Shown here in pieces: positions 44,896 through 54,120 of a stretch of DNA of 64,000 nucleotides (its first letter is position 1; every line of letters begins with the position of its first letter). The translations under genes were made by a program, and so were the position numbers. The stretch comes from Fluviicola sp. (GTDB lineage Bacteria; Bacteroidota; Bacteroidia; Flavobacteriales_D; Crocinitomicaceae). The notes beneath the pieces are model-generated. The model had not been told where the DNA came from. It did not search any database and worked only from the letters and a program-made list of their open reading frames with translations. The stretch lies in NCBI GenBank assembly GCA_029866325.1, contig JARWZO010000019.1, positions 310,001 through 374,000 of the forward strand, read 5' to 3'.

Positions 44896-46068
44896 ATGAA
44901 ACTTGGAATAATGCTTTTTTGCCTTTCGCTTGCACTTACAAGCTTGGCTCAAAAACCCGAAACGGTATACGGAATTGCGAAAGAACGTCGCGAAGAAAGC
45001 TGGTACCTTACTCAATTAAATGGCTGGAAAAAGATCTTGGACAGCGACAAAACCAATGCCGAAGCGTGGTACAATTACTACAAAGCCAGTCGCGCTTTGC
45101 GGAATATTTCCGAAACGGATGAAACACGCAAAAAATACAGTGACCTATGCACACAGATTGTCACCGATGCGTATGCAACAATTCCAAATACATTTGAAGC
45201 TAATCTCCTGAAATGGGCAGAAGGCGGTAACGATGAAACCATGTTCAGCTACCTGAAAAAAGCACACGAAATCAGCCCCGATGATCCGCGCGCTTACGAA
45301 GATTTGGCAACTTATTACGAAATACAGCACAACAAATCAGAATACAGTAAGGCATGTGTGTTAATGTATCAGCACAATTTAATGCACGCATCCATGGTAA
45401 ACTGGGGTTACAACTTACTGGCCGGTGTTGATCAAAACGCAATTGTGTTTACTGCCGGAGACAACGATACCTACTCTGCATGGATAGCGCAAGAGGGACT
45501 CAACTTCAGAAAAGATGTGCGTGTTGTAAACCTTCACCTCATGATGATCGACAACTACCGCGATCTGCTATTGAAAGAATTGGGTTTCCCGCCATTGACG
45601 CTAAAAACGGATCCTTTAACAAAAGGAGATAAGTATGAAGAAAACCGTGCAAAAGTTCTGGACCATTTTTTAAAGAACGCTTCGATTCGACCAATTCATA
45701 TAGCGGTTTCTGCCATCCACTCGGTCAAGGATGAAAGCTTGAAAGCAAAATTCTACCTCACGGGACTTACCTATCATTACTCTGAAGAATCGTTCGACAA
45801 TGTTTCCTTGATTATTCGCAACTACGAAAAACGTTATCTGACCGATCATCTGAAACAGTATTTTTCTTTCGGAATCGGTGAAAAAGTAGCCGATCAGCTC
45901 AACGGATGTTACTTGGTTTCTCTTGTAAAGCTGCACGAACACTATGCGGTAAGCGAACAAGAAAGTCACGCTGCAGAAATAGAACTACTGTTGCGCGATA
46001 TCAGCAAAAAATCAGGACAGGAAGACGACATTAAAGCTTACCTTGAAAGTGCACAAAAAAACAACTAG
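44896..46068 (+). CDS. Secreted TPR-like protein carrying a DUF2723-type soluble motif
   Basis: The 390-residue protein has a signal peptide (MKLGIMLFCLSLALTSLAQ). Residues 30-150 are helical and TPR-like (NAEAWYNYYKASRAL, SPDDPRAYEDLATYYEI). Residues about 176-225 contain AIVFTAGDNDTYSAWIAQEG and KDVRVVNLHLMMIDNYRD. This sequence closely resembles the soluble segment of Bacteroidota DUF2723 membrane proteins (putative protein O-mannosyltransferases), but no membrane helices are present. It is the first gene of an operon with a sigma factor 3 bp downstream and an anti-sigma-like protein. It may sense or act in the periplasm; this is inference. Confidence 0.6.
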   Translation: MKLGIMLFCLSLALTSLAQKPETVYGIAKERREESWYLTQLNGWKKILDSDKTNAEAWYNYYKASRALRNISETDETRKKYSDLCTQIVTDAYATIPNTFEANLLKWAEGGNDETMFSYLKKAHEISPDDPRAYEDLATYYEIQHNKSEYSKACVLMYQHNLMHASMVNWGYNLLAGVDQNAIVFTAGDNDTYSAWIAQEGLNFRKDVRVVNLHLMMIDNYRDLLLKELGFPPLTLKTDPLTKGDKYEENRAKVLDHFLKNASIRPIHIAVSAIHSVKDESLKAKFYLTGLTYHYSEESFDNVSLIIRNYEKRYLTDHLKQYFSFGIGEKVADQLNGCYLVSLVKLHEHYAVSEQESHAAEIELLLRDISKKSGQEDDIKAYLESAQKNN

Positions 46069-46071
46069 ATT

Positions 46072-46671
46072 TTGGGCATTTTCAATAAGCATATCACGCA
46101 TTATACCGACGAGGAGCTGATGAAGGAAATTATCCGGAATCATTCCTCGTTGGCTATTACCGAACTGCACCGTCGTTATAGTAAAAAGCTGCTAGGCTTT
46201 TTTATTAAAATGTTACAGCGAGATGTCGACACGGCCAACGATTTTGTACAGGAATTGTTTTTACGAATTCTCGAAAAAAAACACCTCTACGATCCGGAGA
46301 AAAAATGCTACACATGGATTTTTACCATTGCATCGAACATGTGTAAAACGGCCTATCGTAAAAGTCCGATTGTAGCGCTTTCAAACGATGGATTTGAATT
46401 GCAAAGTCACACTATTGATGGCGATGATCTGGCTGAAAAAAACCGATTCAAAGAGCTGCTGAAAGAAAGCCTCGAACAATTGGAACATCACCATAAAACC
46501 GTATTTGTATTGCGATACATGGAACAATTTAGCCTCAATGAAATAGCCGACATTACGGAAACCTCGCTTGGAACGGTGAAATCGCGCTTGTTTTATGCCA
46601 CAAAAAAAATGACCGAACACCTGAAAGCATTCGACCCGACCTACGAATCAACATTTTTTAAATTGAATTGA
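46072..46671 (+). CDS. ECF-type RNA polymerase sigma factor
   Basis: The 199-residue sigma-70 family protein has region 2 at about 18-88 (ITELHRRYSKKLLGFFIKML, DVDTANDFVQELFLRILEKK, CYTWIFTIASNMCKTAYRK) and region 4 at about 125-185 (HHHKTVFVLRYMEQFSLNEIADITETSLGTVKSRLFYATKKM). It starts at TTG 3 bp after the stop of the upstream gene; an internal ATG at codon 17 is less likely because region 2 begins there. Its partner is the anti-sigma-like protein 1 bp downstream. Confidence 0.88.
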   Translation: MGIFNKHITHYTDEELMKEIIRNHSSLAITELHRRYSKKLLGFFIKMLQRDVDTANDFVQELFLRILEKKHLYDPEKKCYTWIFTIASNMCKTAYRKSPIVALSNDGFELQSHTIDGDDLAEKNRFKELLKESLEQLEHHHKTVFVLRYMEQFSLNEIADITETSLGTVKSRLFYATKKMTEHLKAFDPTYESTFFKLN

Positions 46672-46672
46672 A

Positions 46673-47275
46673 ATGGATAAGCATTTGAACGACAACGAAG
46701 AACGATTGTTTGATCTAGTGGATCAAAAAGAGTTCGATCAGCTCACCACAGAAGAGAAAGCTTTTGTGGAAGCGCATTTTTCGCAGGCAGAATACCGTTT
46801 GCAGCGTCAAATGATCCGTGAATCTGAAAACTTATTCGAACCTGTTTCGGAGACTCCGTCATTGGTGATTTCGGGTTCTTCCTTTACCGGCAAAACGATA
46901 CCTTTGTATCAGGCATTGATTGGCATTGCTGCAACTGTCGTTTTATTCATTTCTATTTGGCCCAATCAAACGGAAACACCGCAACTACCAAACAATAAGC
47001 CAGCATTGAGTAAAACAGATACCGTCATTCAAACGCAAATTATCCGTGACACGATCATTCGTTACAAAAACTACCGGAATGGTAATCAATTGGCCCGAAG
47101 CGAACAACCTAACAAACAAGTTCTGGCAACGCAGATGCGCTTGCTGGAAGCTACCAATTCGGATCCGTTGCCTGATATTGTAAGTGAAATGAATCGCCCT
47201 GCCGGAAGCTCACTCAAAGACGATCCTGCCGCTGAACGTTTGCTGAAAAGCACGTATCGGTCGGATGCAAAATAG
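46673..47275 (+). CDS. Putative anti-sigma factor, single-pass membrane protein
   Basis: The 200-residue protein has a cytoplasmic N-terminal domain (1-76, helical, LFDLVDQKEFDQLTTEEKAFVEAHF) that looks like an anti-sigma binding domain. One transmembrane helix (about 77-96) and a periplasmic Ser/Pro/Asn-rich tail follow. Unlike the 16488 protein it has no beta-barrel domain. It follows the sigma gene by 1 bp. No zinc-binding HxxxCxxC motif is present. Confidence 0.75.
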   Translation: MDKHLNDNEERLFDLVDQKEFDQLTTEEKAFVEAHFSQAEYRLQRQMIRESENLFEPVSETPSLVISGSSFTGKTIPLYQALIGIAATVVLFISIWPNQTETPQLPNNKPALSKTDTVIQTQIIRDTIIRYKNYRNGNQLARSEQPNKQVLATQMRLLEATNSDPLPDIVSEMNRPAGSSLKDDPAAERLLKSTYRSDAK

Positions 47276-47293
47276 ATAATCATTTTTTTGCTC

Positions 47294-47498
47294 CCACAGA
47301 TGATAAGATAAGGCTCTCGGCCTAAGGCTGACTCGCTATTATATTGCGTGGTTGTTGTTACGTTCTCCAAAAGTGGAGTAATTCGTGGAGGATAGTTCGC
47401 CCCACAATTCTTCCGAATGATTCATAATAAAGGACAAGAGTTGACAATGACAGCGCAGTCAGCCTGAGGCTGAAGCGCGAAAATCTGGGCATCTGTGG
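47294..47498. repeat. 205-bp inverted-repeat element with CCACAGATG ends
   Basis: CCACAGATG at the left end pairs with CATCTGTGG at the right end. Inner AGAT/ATCT and GGCCTAAGGCTGACT/AGTCAGCCTGAGGCT segments also pair, giving a long imperfect hairpin. It lies between the anti-sigma gene and the transglycosylase gene, in a 317-bp gap with no other features. Confidence 0.65.
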
Positions 47499-47592
47499 TA
47501 AAGAGTTCATAGTTAGCAGGAACTTCCACTTTTTTAACTAACTTGTGCAACCAAAAGGCAAAGCATTACTTATTTCCAAAAACAATTGCTTC

Positions 47593-48558
47593 ATGCGCAC
47601 ATTTGTAATTTCAATTTTCTCTACCCTAGCAGGTGGAATGCTTCACGCACAACAAAATCCTCAGTGGGAAAGCGAAATGATCGCTTTTGAACAAGACAAT
47701 CAGGAACAGGTTATTATGGGGGCAGCTCCTATCGTTTCAGGTGTTTGGGATGAATTACCCCAACCGCAATTCTGGCGACAAATCATGTTGCTTTCACCAG
47801 ATTCGGTATTGGTAAACATTGCTTCGAATAGAAAAGTGGTGGCTAAAATGTCGAATCGCATGTGGCAAGCCCAAAACGATACCCAAAAAGCCTTGTTTAA
47901 AGACAGTGTGCGTCGTTCACTTGGTTTACCCGAAGAAGAACGCATTATGGTAACTACCGGTAAAAATGATTTCTACCGCTTCGACCTCGTATTTGAAAGT
48001 TTACCAAAAGGTGTGGCTTGTTTTAATGAATACGGCGTTGATCCGTGGTATGCGCAATCGATTCTATTGATCGAAAGTCCGGGACAATTGAAAAAATCGA
48101 CCGCCGGCGCCTACGGACCGTTTCAGTTAATGCCGGGTGTGGCCCGTTCTATGGGACTCACCGTAAACAAAACCGTTGACGAACGCAAAGACTTTAAACG
48201 ATCCGCTTACGGAGCTTCACAGTTGTTGAAACGCATTTGTATTCCTTCGGCACGTACTATTGCCACCAACGCCGGATTAGTTGTTGATGAACAATCCATT
48301 TGGTTTCGTTTGTTGGTCATGCATGTGTATCATGCAGGTTCATTGAATGTAAAAGCAGTTGTAGAGGAAATCGGAACGGTGAAAAACGGCGATGAACTCA
48401 TTCAGAAAATGTGGGTCACAACAGCGGCTAGCTTTGGCAATTCTTCACAAAACTATTCACAATTGGCCTTGGCTGCACACATTCAGTTGGATCAGTTGTT
48501 GACCGTGAAAAAGTGTGATGTTTACCACTGCACGCAGTTTGCATCCGAAGAGGAATAA
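47593..48558 (+). CDS. Secreted lytic transglycosylase-like protein (SLT/GH23 fold)
   Basis: The 321-residue protein starts at MRTFVISIFSTLAGGMLHAQ, a signal peptide (the open frame extends 16 codons upstream without a secretion signal). The C-terminal half has the goose-lysozyme/SLT core: WYAQSILLIESPG with the catalytic Glu, TAGAYGPFQLMPGVARSMG, VDERKDFKRSAYGASQLLKRI and YHAGSLNVKAVV. It cleaves the glycan strand of peptidoglycan. The N-terminal domain is unrecognised. Preceded by the 205-bp repeat element. Confidence 0.82.
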   Translation: MRTFVISIFSTLAGGMLHAQQNPQWESEMIAFEQDNQEQVIMGAAPIVSGVWDELPQPQFWRQIMLLSPDSVLVNIASNRKVVAKMSNRMWQAQNDTQKALFKDSVRRSLGLPEEERIMVTTGKNDFYRFDLVFESLPKGVACFNEYGVDPWYAQSILLIESPGQLKKSTAGAYGPFQLMPGVARSMGLTVNKTVDERKDFKRSAYGASQLLKRICIPSARTIATNAGLVVDEQSIWFRLLVMHVYHAGSLNVKAVVEEIGTVKNGDELIQKMWVTTAASFGNSSQNYSQLALAAHIQLDQLLTVKKCDVYHCTQFASEEE

Positions 48559-48606
48559 AAACAAGAGCGGAAACAGTAACTGCCTCCGCCCTGCTTTTGG
48601 TTATTA

Positions 48607-48870
48607 ACCTGAGTTCGATTTTAAATTTAGATTCAGAATTCTATTTTAAAAGTGCCAAACAAGGCAATTTTGTGAGTGATAGCGGGCTATCATGAATAAA
48701 ATTAACGCAGGATGGAGCTTTTAAAATGAATAGCCGTTTTCGAAATTCACCTCTAAATGCTCAGCTTTGGCGCAAAAGTTCCTTGAAATAACCCGTTATT
48801 ACTGCGTCACTTTCGCTAAAATCTGAGCATTTATAGGCGTTCTGAACAAAATTTAAAATCGAACTCAGGT
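48607..48870. mobile_element. MITE-like element with terminal inverted repeats and 5-bp target duplication
   Basis: It begins ACCTGAGTTCGATTTTAAAT and ends with the exact inverse, with the match running on for about 30 bp with two or three mismatches. TATTA flanks it on both sides (48602-48606 and 48871-48875), as expected for a 5-bp target duplication. It has no ORF. The right TATTA contains the stop codon of the convergent receptor gene. Confidence 0.8.
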
Positions 48871-48872
48871 TA

Positions 48873-51305
48873 TTAAAACTCCAGGATGATTCCCAACGTT
48901 GGTGTAATGAGTCTTGTTTCGTCTGTTAATATGATTGGAATTGCATTGGAGCCATCTGATTTTAACGCTTGCCCGTCGGTTGTTTCAAATCCGGTATTAT
49001 CCGCATTGCGTTTAAAAGTATATGAAGGAACACCTTCTTGTGCAGAAGCAAGTACATTTTGGATATCGATGAAAAAATCGAAGCTAATCTTCTTGTAATT
49101 CACCTTTTTATCCAATCGAATATCCAATTGACTAAACGTGCGTAAACGCTCGGTATTGAGCGCAGAATAATCCAAGGTGCCAACACCAAGCAAAGCATAT
49201 GTTTGCTGCGAAGCGGCCAAATCGAATGGTGTATACGGAGAACCGCCGGCCAAACGGTATTTTAATCCCAATTGCCATTCTTTCCCGAATTTATATCCCA
49301 GTGTTCCAGACAATAAGTGCTGATTGTCCCATGCCGAAGGAAGTAACTTTCCGTTGATTCCTGAAAATTTACTGCGCACGTAGGTATAACTCACAAAATA
49401 GAAGATTTTCTTAACGAGTTTCTGCTGCACAAACACCTCGAATCCGTAGGTTTGACCGTCGCCGGTACTTTGGATTGTTTCCGTTCCTACCGCTCCGAAT
49501 TCCGAACCTTGATTGGCCAAAGATATTCCGGAAGCAATGGAAACAGGATAGTTGGCGTATTGCTTGTAAAATCCTTCCAATGTAAAACGCAAGGATGAAT
49601 TTGGAATAAACTGTGTTCCCAGCACATAATGATCCGATTGAATGTACTTCACATTGCGATTCACCAATTCATTTTGTTGGTCACGAAACCCAAGTGAAGT
49701 ATAGGTCGGGATTTTGTAATACCTTCCGATAGAAGCCGTTAAATCCCATTTTTCATTGAACGAATAAGCTGCTGAAAGGCGCGGAGAAAGCGTGCTCAAC
49801 GGATTGTTTCCATCGTCTGTAAATGAATTCATATCCGAACGAACTCCGGCAGAAACCAGTAGTCGTCTATCGAAAAAAGTTTTTGAAACCTGTCCAAAAG
49901 CTCCGTACTTAAAAAACTCAATTGCGCTTTGTGAAGAAACCTCCACCGCAGGCTGCAACACATTATTTGTATCTAGATAAGCATCTGCCAATTTGTTATA
50001 ACTGTCGATGTTATACTTGACATATTGACCCGAAACACCGAACGCATATTTCCATCCGTTCACGTATTTGTTGAAGTCAAACCGAAACTTATTTTCAATT
50101 TCCTGCGAACGTAGTTTGAGGTTTCGGTAGGCTTCATTTCCGTTTTGTGCATCCGTAAAACGATCCAGTTCGTTGTTAAACATGTTTCTGCTCAAGGCAA
50201 AATTGAGGAAGCCTTTGTTGATGAGTCGCTTTACCGTAAATCCGGTGGTGTAATTCCACTGATTGATAAACGGCAGTGAACGGCGGTAATATTCATTTTC
50301 GAGTGAAGCTTCTTTGGTGACACCGAATTTAAACTTGTCGATCGCTCCGATTCCGATTGCGGTAATTGTTGTTTTGGGATTCAGATTCGCTGTGACTTTA
50401 TACTGAAAATCGGTATATCGTGGACGAATAGGCAAATCAATCGCTGTAAACAACAAATCGAGGTAGGAGAATCGTGAAGCGGCCAAAAAATCGACCTTTT
50501 TTCCGAGCGGACCTTCTAATGTAACGGCACTTTCTGTAAGACTGGCACGCACATTTCCTGAAAATTTCTGACTATTTCCCTGCCGTTGCTTGATCACAAA
50601 TGTAGAAGCCAATGCATTGTCGTACCGCGCATCAAAAGCAGAAGAAGTTAATTTCAAATCTTCTATAAACGAAACATTGACCAACCCTTGTGCTCCGCCC
50701 GAACTTCCTTGAGTCTGGAAGTGATTAAACACCGGAATCTCGATTCCATCCAAATAATACACGTTTTCGTTGGGTGCGCCACCGCGAATGATGATATCGT
50801 TTCGTGCAGCTCCACCGGCAGAACCTCCTACTCCCGGCAATGTTTGTACAACCTTCGATACATCATAACTTCCTCCCGGATTACTCTTGATTTCTTCGGA
50901 TGTCAGTTTTTGAACAGACAACGGTGTGGTCATATCGGTTGTCGTCACATTTTTATTAAAATCCGTTCGAATAACAACTTCATCTAGCTCCGTTTCTTTG
51001 GAATTCAATTCAAAGTTGACAATTTGTGCATTCCCGGAAGTAACAACGATGTTGAATTTTGTTTCCGATTCATAACCCTCGGCGGTGATCATCAAGTTGT
51101 ACGTTCCGGTAGGTATTTCCAGTAAAAAATTACCATCCACATCTGAAACAGCTCCGGATTGTTTATCCTCTGTTGTAATCGTAGCGCCAAAAATAATTTC
51201 TTGTGTGTTTTTATCTTTTACAGTTCCTTGAATAGTACCCTTGGTTTGTGCTAAAGCCAGATTGGTAAAAAAACACAGTAGTAGTATGGAATAAAATGCT
51301 TTCAT
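48873..51305 (-). CDS. TonB-dependent outer-membrane receptor with carboxypeptidase-regulatory-like domain
   Basis: The 810-residue protein has a signal peptide (MKAFYSILLLCFFTNLALAQ). A CarboxypepD_reg-like domain spans about 22-108 (GTIQGTVKDKNTQEIIFGATITT, SDVDGNFLLEIPTG). The plug is about 115-230 (PLSVQKLTSEEIKSNPGGSYDVSKVVQTLPGV, NDIIIRGGAPNENVYYLDGIEIP) and the 22-strand barrel runs to the C-terminal Phe (TPTLGIILEF). It imports an unknown ligand with TonB energy. It lacks an adjacent SusD. The -7 box TACATTTG (51334-51341) overlaps a palindromic operator candidate, and a MarR regulator is transcribed divergently. Confidence 0.9.
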   Translation of the reverse strand: MKAFYSILLLCFFTNLALAQTKGTIQGTVKDKNTQEIIFGATITTEDKQSGAVSDVDGNFLLEIPTGTYNLMITAEGYESETKFNIVVTSGNAQIVNFELNSKETELDEVVIRTDFNKNVTTTDMTTPLSVQKLTSEEIKSNPGGSYDVSKVVQTLPGVGGSAGGAARNDIIIRGGAPNENVYYLDGIEIPVFNHFQTQGSSGGAQGLVNVSFIEDLKLTSSAFDARYDNALASTFVIKQRQGNSQKFSGNVRASLTESAVTLEGPLGKKVDFLAASRFSYLDLLFTAIDLPIRPRYTDFQYKVTANLNPKTTITAIGIGAIDKFKFGVTKEASLENEYYRRSLPFINQWNYTTGFTVKRLINKGFLNFALSRNMFNNELDRFTDAQNGNEAYRNLKLRSQEIENKFRFDFNKYVNGWKYAFGVSGQYVKYNIDSYNKLADAYLDTNNVLQPAVEVSSQSAIEFFKYGAFGQVSKTFFDRRLLVSAGVRSDMNSFTDDGNNPLSTLSPRLSAAYSFNEKWDLTASIGRYYKIPTYTSLGFRDQQNELVNRNVKYIQSDHYVLGTQFIPNSSLRFTLEGFYKQYANYPVSIASGISLANQGSEFGAVGTETIQSTGDGQTYGFEVFVQQKLVKKIFYFVSYTYVRSKFSGINGKLLPSAWDNQHLLSGTLGYKFGKEWQLGLKYRLAGGSPYTPFDLAASQQTYALLGVGTLDYSALNTERLRTFSQLDIRLDKKVNYKKISFDFFIDIQNVLASAQEGVPSYTFKRNADNTGFETTDGQALKSDGSNAIPIILTDETRLITPTLGIILEF

Positions 51306-51318
51306 ATTTATTATGTTT

Positions 51319-51388
51319 TCGTATTAGTTTAGGCAAATGTAATACGTTTTAGTAATATAAACGTCATAAATAGTATGAAATCGTATTA
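51319..51388. promoter_or_regulatory. Operator/promoter region between receptor and MarR gene
   Basis: It contains TCGTATTA (51319 and 51381) and the inverse GTAATACG (51339), plus an ACGTTT...AAACGT inverted repeat (51344-51349/51359-51364). The receptor's -7 box TACATTTG (51334-51341, minus strand) overlaps the middle site. The arrangement suits a MarR-type dimer repressing the receptor and itself. Confidence 0.5.
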
Positions 51389-51422
51389 TTTTTTATAAAT
51401 TCGTAGTAGAATCATTGTAAAT

Positions 51423-52088
51423 ATGGACAGCACACTTGTTCAACTAATTAAACAATACGAGGCTTATAAAGTTCAGAAGTCAGGTGGAATCAACGAGGAT
51501 TCACTTGCCGATTTTGTGGTTTATCTAACCGGTCAGATGAATACAAACGCTTCTACTACTGCTGATTTCGGAATAGAAAGCTGGCAGAACTTCAACCGTC
51601 AAACCTTGGCGGAAATGGGGGTAAGTTATTTAGGGAAGATGAATCGGTATGTGGAGAATTATTGTCGTAAAGCGATGCCTAAAACACAGGTTCCGTCTAT
51701 TGATGAGTTCACCTACCTGATTCTGTTATTACAGTTTGAAAGTTTAACCAAAACCGAGTTGATTCACCACAACGGTCACCCGATTACTACTGGCACGGAA
51801 ATCATTAAACGTTTGCTGAAAAAAGAATTCATTAGTCAATTTGATGATGCGACCGACAAGCGCAGTGTGCGTGTAAAACTGACCGATACAGGCAGAGTTG
51901 CCTTATTCAGCACAGCTTCGGCTACCAAAACCATTTCTTCGTTGGCAACAGGAATTTTAAGTGATCAGGAATTGATCTCACTTGTCAATACATTGCGAAA
52001 ACTAGATGAGTTTCACGACAGGGTCTTTCGCGAAGGAAAACAACTGGAAGTGGAAGAATTGACAGCTAAATTCCTGCCTGAGAATTAA
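51423..52088 (+). CDS. MarR-family transcriptional regulator
   Basis: The 221-residue cytoplasmic regulator has the winged-helix domain about 95-165 (IDEFTYLILLLQFESLTKTELIHHNGHPITTGTEIIKRLLKKEFI, then DDATDKRSVRVKLTDTGRVALF, the wing). A helical dimerisation tail follows. It has a longer N-terminal helical part than most MarR proteins. Divergent from the receptor gene, probably its regulator. Its last 4 bp overlap the stop region of msrB on the other strand. Confidence 0.88.
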   Translation: MDSTLVQLIKQYEAYKVQKSGGINEDSLADFVVYLTGQMNTNASTTADFGIESWQNFNRQTLAEMGVSYLGKMNRYVENYCRKAMPKTQVPSIDEFTYLILLLQFESLTKTELIHHNGHPITTGTEIIKRLLKKEFISQFDDATDKRSVRVKLTDTGRVALFSTASATKTISSLATGILSDQELISLVNTLRKLDEFHDRVFREGKQLEVEELTAKFLPEN

Positions 52089-52459
52089 TCGTTCTTTTTA
52101 AACTTAATCGACAATGAATTTACACAATGCCGTGTGTTCTTGGCTGTGAATCGTTCGCCTTTGAAGACATGCCCCAAATGACCGTCACAATTGCCACACA
52201 CAATCTCAATGCGCTTGCCGTCGGCATCCGGAACTTGTTTTACCGCACCGGGGAACGTATCGTCAAATGAAGGCCAGCCACAGCCGGAATCGAATTTATC
52301 GGAGGAATTGTACAATGGGTTTTCGCACCGTCGGCACACAAACACACCCGTTTCTTTCCATTTGTTGTATTCACCCGTAAACGGATATTCCGTGCCTTTG
52401 CGCTCAATAATACGTGCTTCTTCTTCCGTAAGTTTATTCCACTGATCTTTTGGTAACAT
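52085..52459 (-). CDS. msrB: Peptide-methionine (R)-S-oxide reductase
   Basis: Repairs oxidised methionine (R form) in proteins, cytoplasmic. The 124-residue protein has zinc-binding pairs CRRC (42, 45) and CGNC (88, 91), SGCGWPSFDDTF (about 58-69), and catalytic Cys112 in RHCVNS. The length is normal. It starts MLPKDQWNKLTEEEARIIERKGTE. Its 3' end overlaps the MarR gene's 3' end by 4 bp. Confidence 0.95.
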   Translation of the reverse strand: MLPKDQWNKLTEEEARIIERKGTEYPFTGEYNKWKETGVFVCRRCENPLYNSSDKFDSGCGWPSFDDTFPGAVKQVPDADGKRIEIVCGNCDGHLGHVFKGERFTAKNTRHCVNSLSIKFKKND

Positions 52460-52507
52460 TGTAACAAATCTTGAAGTGACTGTTTCTGATTGAGAAGGAA
52501 AACGGCC

Positions 52508-52526
52508 TCCCCCTTTGGAGGGGGAT
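52508..52526. repeat. Short GC-rich hairpin upstream of msrB
   Basis: TCCCCC and GGGGGA stems around TTTGGA, followed by GATTGAGGGGGAGG. Similar CTCC/GGAG palindromes occur at 58904 and, partly, near 26049, suggesting a dispersed small repeat. Confidence 0.45.
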
Positions 52527-52564
52527 TGAGGGGGAGGATTATTTAAAAAATGGATCTATCTCGA

Positions 52565-54058
52565 TTACATCGACATTTCGTTCATTTTATCTTCAAATAT
52601 CTTGGCGTAAAACAACCCGATTTGTTTCAAAATGTTGGATGAATTGGATTTAGTTGTCATCACCATATCGGTGCCTTCACGATCTACGGTCATGTAGAAT
52701 GTATCCATGATTTCCAATACTTTCATTTCATCTTCCAATTCAAGGCTTTTCACGTTTATTTGTCCGAAATCAACAAACATTGAGAAGGTTTTTTTACCAA
52801 AATCTTTCGCGAATGAAGGAATTTTCAATGCGTTACCTTTGTTCTCCGGAAGGGTATAACCATACAATCCATCTTTTCTCGGAGCAATTGCCATTCCTTC
52901 CGTAATGAACGCATCACCTTGTTTTTGCAAGCCCATCAACCCGGCATACTGAGAAGCCTGTTCGTTGATGAATTGTCCTTGAGAGCCTAAACCTAGGAAG
53001 AAATTGAATTGTGGAATCATTCCCATTCCGCTTCCCGGATTTCCGGTAAATACCAATCCAAACTGGCCGGAGAACATTTTCGAGAACGGACTATCACCCA
53101 TCATTGCTAGGGCAAATGCTGCCTCACCCGGCAAGATATTATTCATCTTTTTCTGTCCTTCCGGCACAAAATCAGCTAAAAACGATTCCATTTTGCGTAC
53201 GTCAACATTGGCGCTCATTCCCATCCAGGCATTTCCTGAACCCAATTTTTTCACAACCGAAGCTTGCGGATCTTCTTTGAAGAATAACAAATCTTTCAAT
53301 TTATCATTGAACAAGTTGCTAGCTTTCATGGTCACCTTTCCTTTCTCGAAATTGGTTACCGTTTGAATGTATCCGTCAGCCACCAAATCATTCAACGTTT
53401 TTTGTTTGTCGGCAGGCAATCTGTTCAACGCCGTATTTGCGGTAGTAAACAAACGTTCAATGTTCAATCCGGTAACGATATCGCCTGTATTGGCCAAAAT
53501 GGTTCCGGTTTTCCCTGTACTTTCGTCACCTTCTGTTTGTTCGAATGCTGTTTTTAGCATGTCCGTAAAATCCGGTGAACCACCTTTGATCAATACGATT
53601 GCCAATGTATTGCGAATCCCGATTCCAACATCGCCGTTTGTGAAACATTGAATATCACCCGATTCTGTGCTTTCGTACCCCATTCCGTTGAATTTGTCGA
53701 TCAAACTGTCTTTGTCTTTTACGTCAAAGAGCATGTACGTCAATTCGGGAGATCCGTCATACGCAAACGGAGCTTGTACGGCAAAGTATACGGGTTTTGA
53801 AAAATCAACCCCACTTTCCCACGAACTCAATTCGCCACTTAAAAGAGCGCCTGCTTTCGGAAGGTGTTTGTAATCCAGTTTATCTAGTAATTGCTGAACG
53901 GAAATGTGCCCGAACGCAACGATACTTTTGTTTTCATTGATTAAGGCAGAGGTAGCTGTTTTAGCATCGCGATCATCACCGCCGGAACATCCGACCAAAG
54001 TGACAACTCCTAGGGTTGCAACAAAAGCTAATTGGAAGATTTTTTTTACCGGATTCAT
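52565..54058 (-). CDS. Lipoprotein, possibly DUF4836 family
   Basis: The 497-residue protein has a lipoprotein signal (MNPVKKIFQLAFVATLGVVTLVGCSGG, lipobox LVGC). It is an all-alpha/beta protein with repeated patterns such as NENKSIVAFGHISVQQLLDKL and SGNAWMGMSANVDVRKMESFLADFVPEG, which fit DUF4836-like lipoproteins of Bacteroidota. The function of that family is unknown. Divergent from the 54161 gene. Confidence 0.6.
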   Translation of the reverse strand: MNPVKKIFQLAFVATLGVVTLVGCSGGDDRDAKTATSALINENKSIVAFGHISVQQLLDKLDYKHLPKAGALLSGELSSWESGVDFSKPVYFAVQAPFAYDGSPELTYMLFDVKDKDSLIDKFNGMGYESTESGDIQCFTNGDVGIGIRNTLAIVLIKGGSPDFTDMLKTAFEQTEGDESTGKTGTILANTGDIVTGLNIERLFTTANTALNRLPADKQKTLNDLVADGYIQTVTNFEKGKVTMKASNLFNDKLKDLLFFKEDPQASVVKKLGSGNAWMGMSANVDVRKMESFLADFVPEGQKKMNNILPGEAAFALAMMGDSPFSKMFSGQFGLVFTGNPGSGMGMIPQFNFFLGLGSQGQFINEQASQYAGLMGLQKQGDAFITEGMAIAPRKDGLYGYTLPENKGNALKIPSFAKDFGKKTFSMFVDFGQINVKSLELEDEMKVLEIMDTFYMTVDREGTDMVMTTKSNSSNILKQIGLFYAKIFEDKMNEMSM

Positions 54059-54120
54059 AGTCTAAAAATAGTTATTGGTACAGGTATCAAATGTACAGTT
54101 TATATTTAATTTCGAGTCAG

